Shown piece after piece: positions 63,790-64,000 of a stretch of 64,000 nucleotides of DNA; position 1 is the stretch's first letter, and each line of letters opens with the position of its first letter. The notes beneath the pieces are model-generated. The model ran no database searches. It was not told the DNA's origin and saw only the letters and a program-made list of their open reading frames with translations. The translations under genes were made by a program, and so were the position numbers. This DNA is from Tenacibaculum jejuense (GTDB lineage: Bacteria; Bacteroidota; Bacteroidia; Flavobacteriales; Flavobacteriaceae). The stretch lies in the NCBI RefSeq assembly GCF_900198195.1, contig NZ_LT899436.1, forward strand, positions 1,405,501-1,469,500, given 5' to 3'.

Positions 63790-63819
63790 TGTGGAGACCA
63801 AAAATATTTTATATCATTG
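63789..63819 (+). promoter_or_regulatory. aceB promoter candidate
   Basis: TTG (63789-63791) and TATCATTG (63812-63819) are 20 bp apart, a near match to the Bacteroidetes consensus, 27 bp before the aceB start codon. The -33 TTG shares a base with the end of the palindrome. Confidence 0.5.
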
Positions 63820-63846
63820 TAGTGTAGTTTTTTAAAAAGAAGAAAA

Positions 63847-64000
63847 ATGGAAACAAAAGCAATGTTAAATGAGATTCAATTCAAAGGATTTGAAGAACAG
63901 TCTTATCAATCAATTTTAACTCCAGAAGCTAAAGTTTTTTTAGTCGAGTTACACAATAGGTTTAATGCTAAAAGATTGGAGTTGCTAAAGGAAAGAGTCA
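63847..64000 (+). CDS. aceB: Malate synthase A, N-terminal part (3' end outside window)
   Basis: The first 51 residues match the N-terminus of malate synthase A, with the typical SILTPEAKVFLVELHNRFNAKRLELL segment. Malate synthase condenses glyoxylate with acetyl-CoA to malate, the second step of the glyoxylate bypass used on acetate or fatty acids. The gene continues past the window end; isocitrate lyase (aceA) is usually next but cannot be seen. It is divergent from the ScfR/RamB-type regulator, with the palindrome AGCGAACGTTCGCT and a promoter candidate between them. The ATG at 63847 fits the family. Confidence 0.9.
   Translation, partial: METKAMLNEIQFKGFEEQSYQSILTPEAKVFLVELHNRFNAKRLELLKERV

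Noticed and set aside
1..64000. tRNA, rRNA, CRISPR arrays, insertion sequences, integrases.
   Set aside because: None was recognised on either strand by reading; no direct repeat with constant spacing and no transposase-like product was seen.

Overview
The window looks like chromosome from a low-GC marine-type member of the Flavobacteriaceae (Bacteroidetes); Tenacibaculum or a close relative would fit, but the genus is inference. The pointers are: Bacteroidetes-style promoters (TTTG or TTG near -33, TAnnTTTG near -7) in front of several genes; many SPII lipoproteins; SusC-type plug and CarboxypepD_reg-like domains; a Bacteroidetes-type LptD; the menaquinone cluster menA-menC-menE; and small secreted peptides with Bacteroidetes double-glycine leaders. 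No rRNA, tRNA, CRISPR array, transposase, integrase or phage gene was recognised. Gene density is high and most gaps hold clear intrinsic terminators.

Layout. 1-8.6 kb: 3' end of an amidohydrolase, a membrane protein, a glutaminyl-cyclotransferase/beta-helix lipoprotein pair, ribosomal protein L31 (type B), a glutamate-synthase-like FMN enzyme and an RlmG-like rRNA methyltransferase, then the first double-glycine peptide (P1). 8.7-17.2 kb: outer-membrane barrel, EcsC protein, a 649-bp gap with two strong terminators and a possible 32-codon gene, pirin, glycine dehydrogenase GcvP, a UbiA-like membrane protein, a cysteine-containing lipoprotein, and YaaA. 17.3-27.4 kb: second peptide (P2), L-serine ammonia-lyase, DUF2853, a TPR protein, a sodium/solute symporter, the pfkA-gap glycolytic pair, a barrel/lipoprotein pair, and an anti-sigma-like TPR protein. 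27.4-36.6 kb: a large TPR-CHAT (caspase-like) protein with an upstream lipoprotein, RidA, LptD, then divergently an N-acetylmuramoyl-alanine amidase and an MCE (MlaD-like) protein. 36.6-47.8 kb: one long plus-strand run with an AhpD-like protein, an HdrC/HdrB-like iron-sulfur pair, two PH-domain membrane proteins, and the menaquinone genes menA, menC and menE with a metallo-hydrolase, an SRPBCC protein and a CPBP protease between them. 48-53.7 kb: two large VIT/vWA proteins carrying CarboxypepD_reg and TonB-plug domains but no barrel. 53.7-64 kb: third peptide (P3), a lipoprotein, YebC, an OmpA-like protein, a compact run of acyl-CoA carboxylase beta / LytS-like kinase / LytTR regulator, a TonB-C lipoprotein, and an ScfR/RamB-type regulator divergent from malate synthase (aceB), whose 5' end closes the window.

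How parts work together. Menaquinone synthesis and the Fe-S membrane redox pair share one long co-directional run, which suggests (but does not prove) a respiratory theme. LptD, the amidase, the MCE protein and the OmpA/barrel proteins serve the envelope. At the right edge a perfect 14-bp palindrome (AGCGAACGTTCGCT) abuts the proposed aceB promoter, and a matching half-site lies just upstream of the proposed -7 box of the regulator gene, so local control of the glyoxylate bypass with autoregulation is the simplest reading.

The most unusual items are: (1) three unlinked cysteine-containing peptides, all with a leader of exactly 23 residues ending in GG and with cores that share segments in a mix-and-match way; (2) the regulator/aceB operator; (3) the plug-containing VIT/vWA chimeras; (4) the exported TPR-CHAT protein facing an anti-sigma-like gene; (5) a small transcript/peptide candidate at 10.7 kb.
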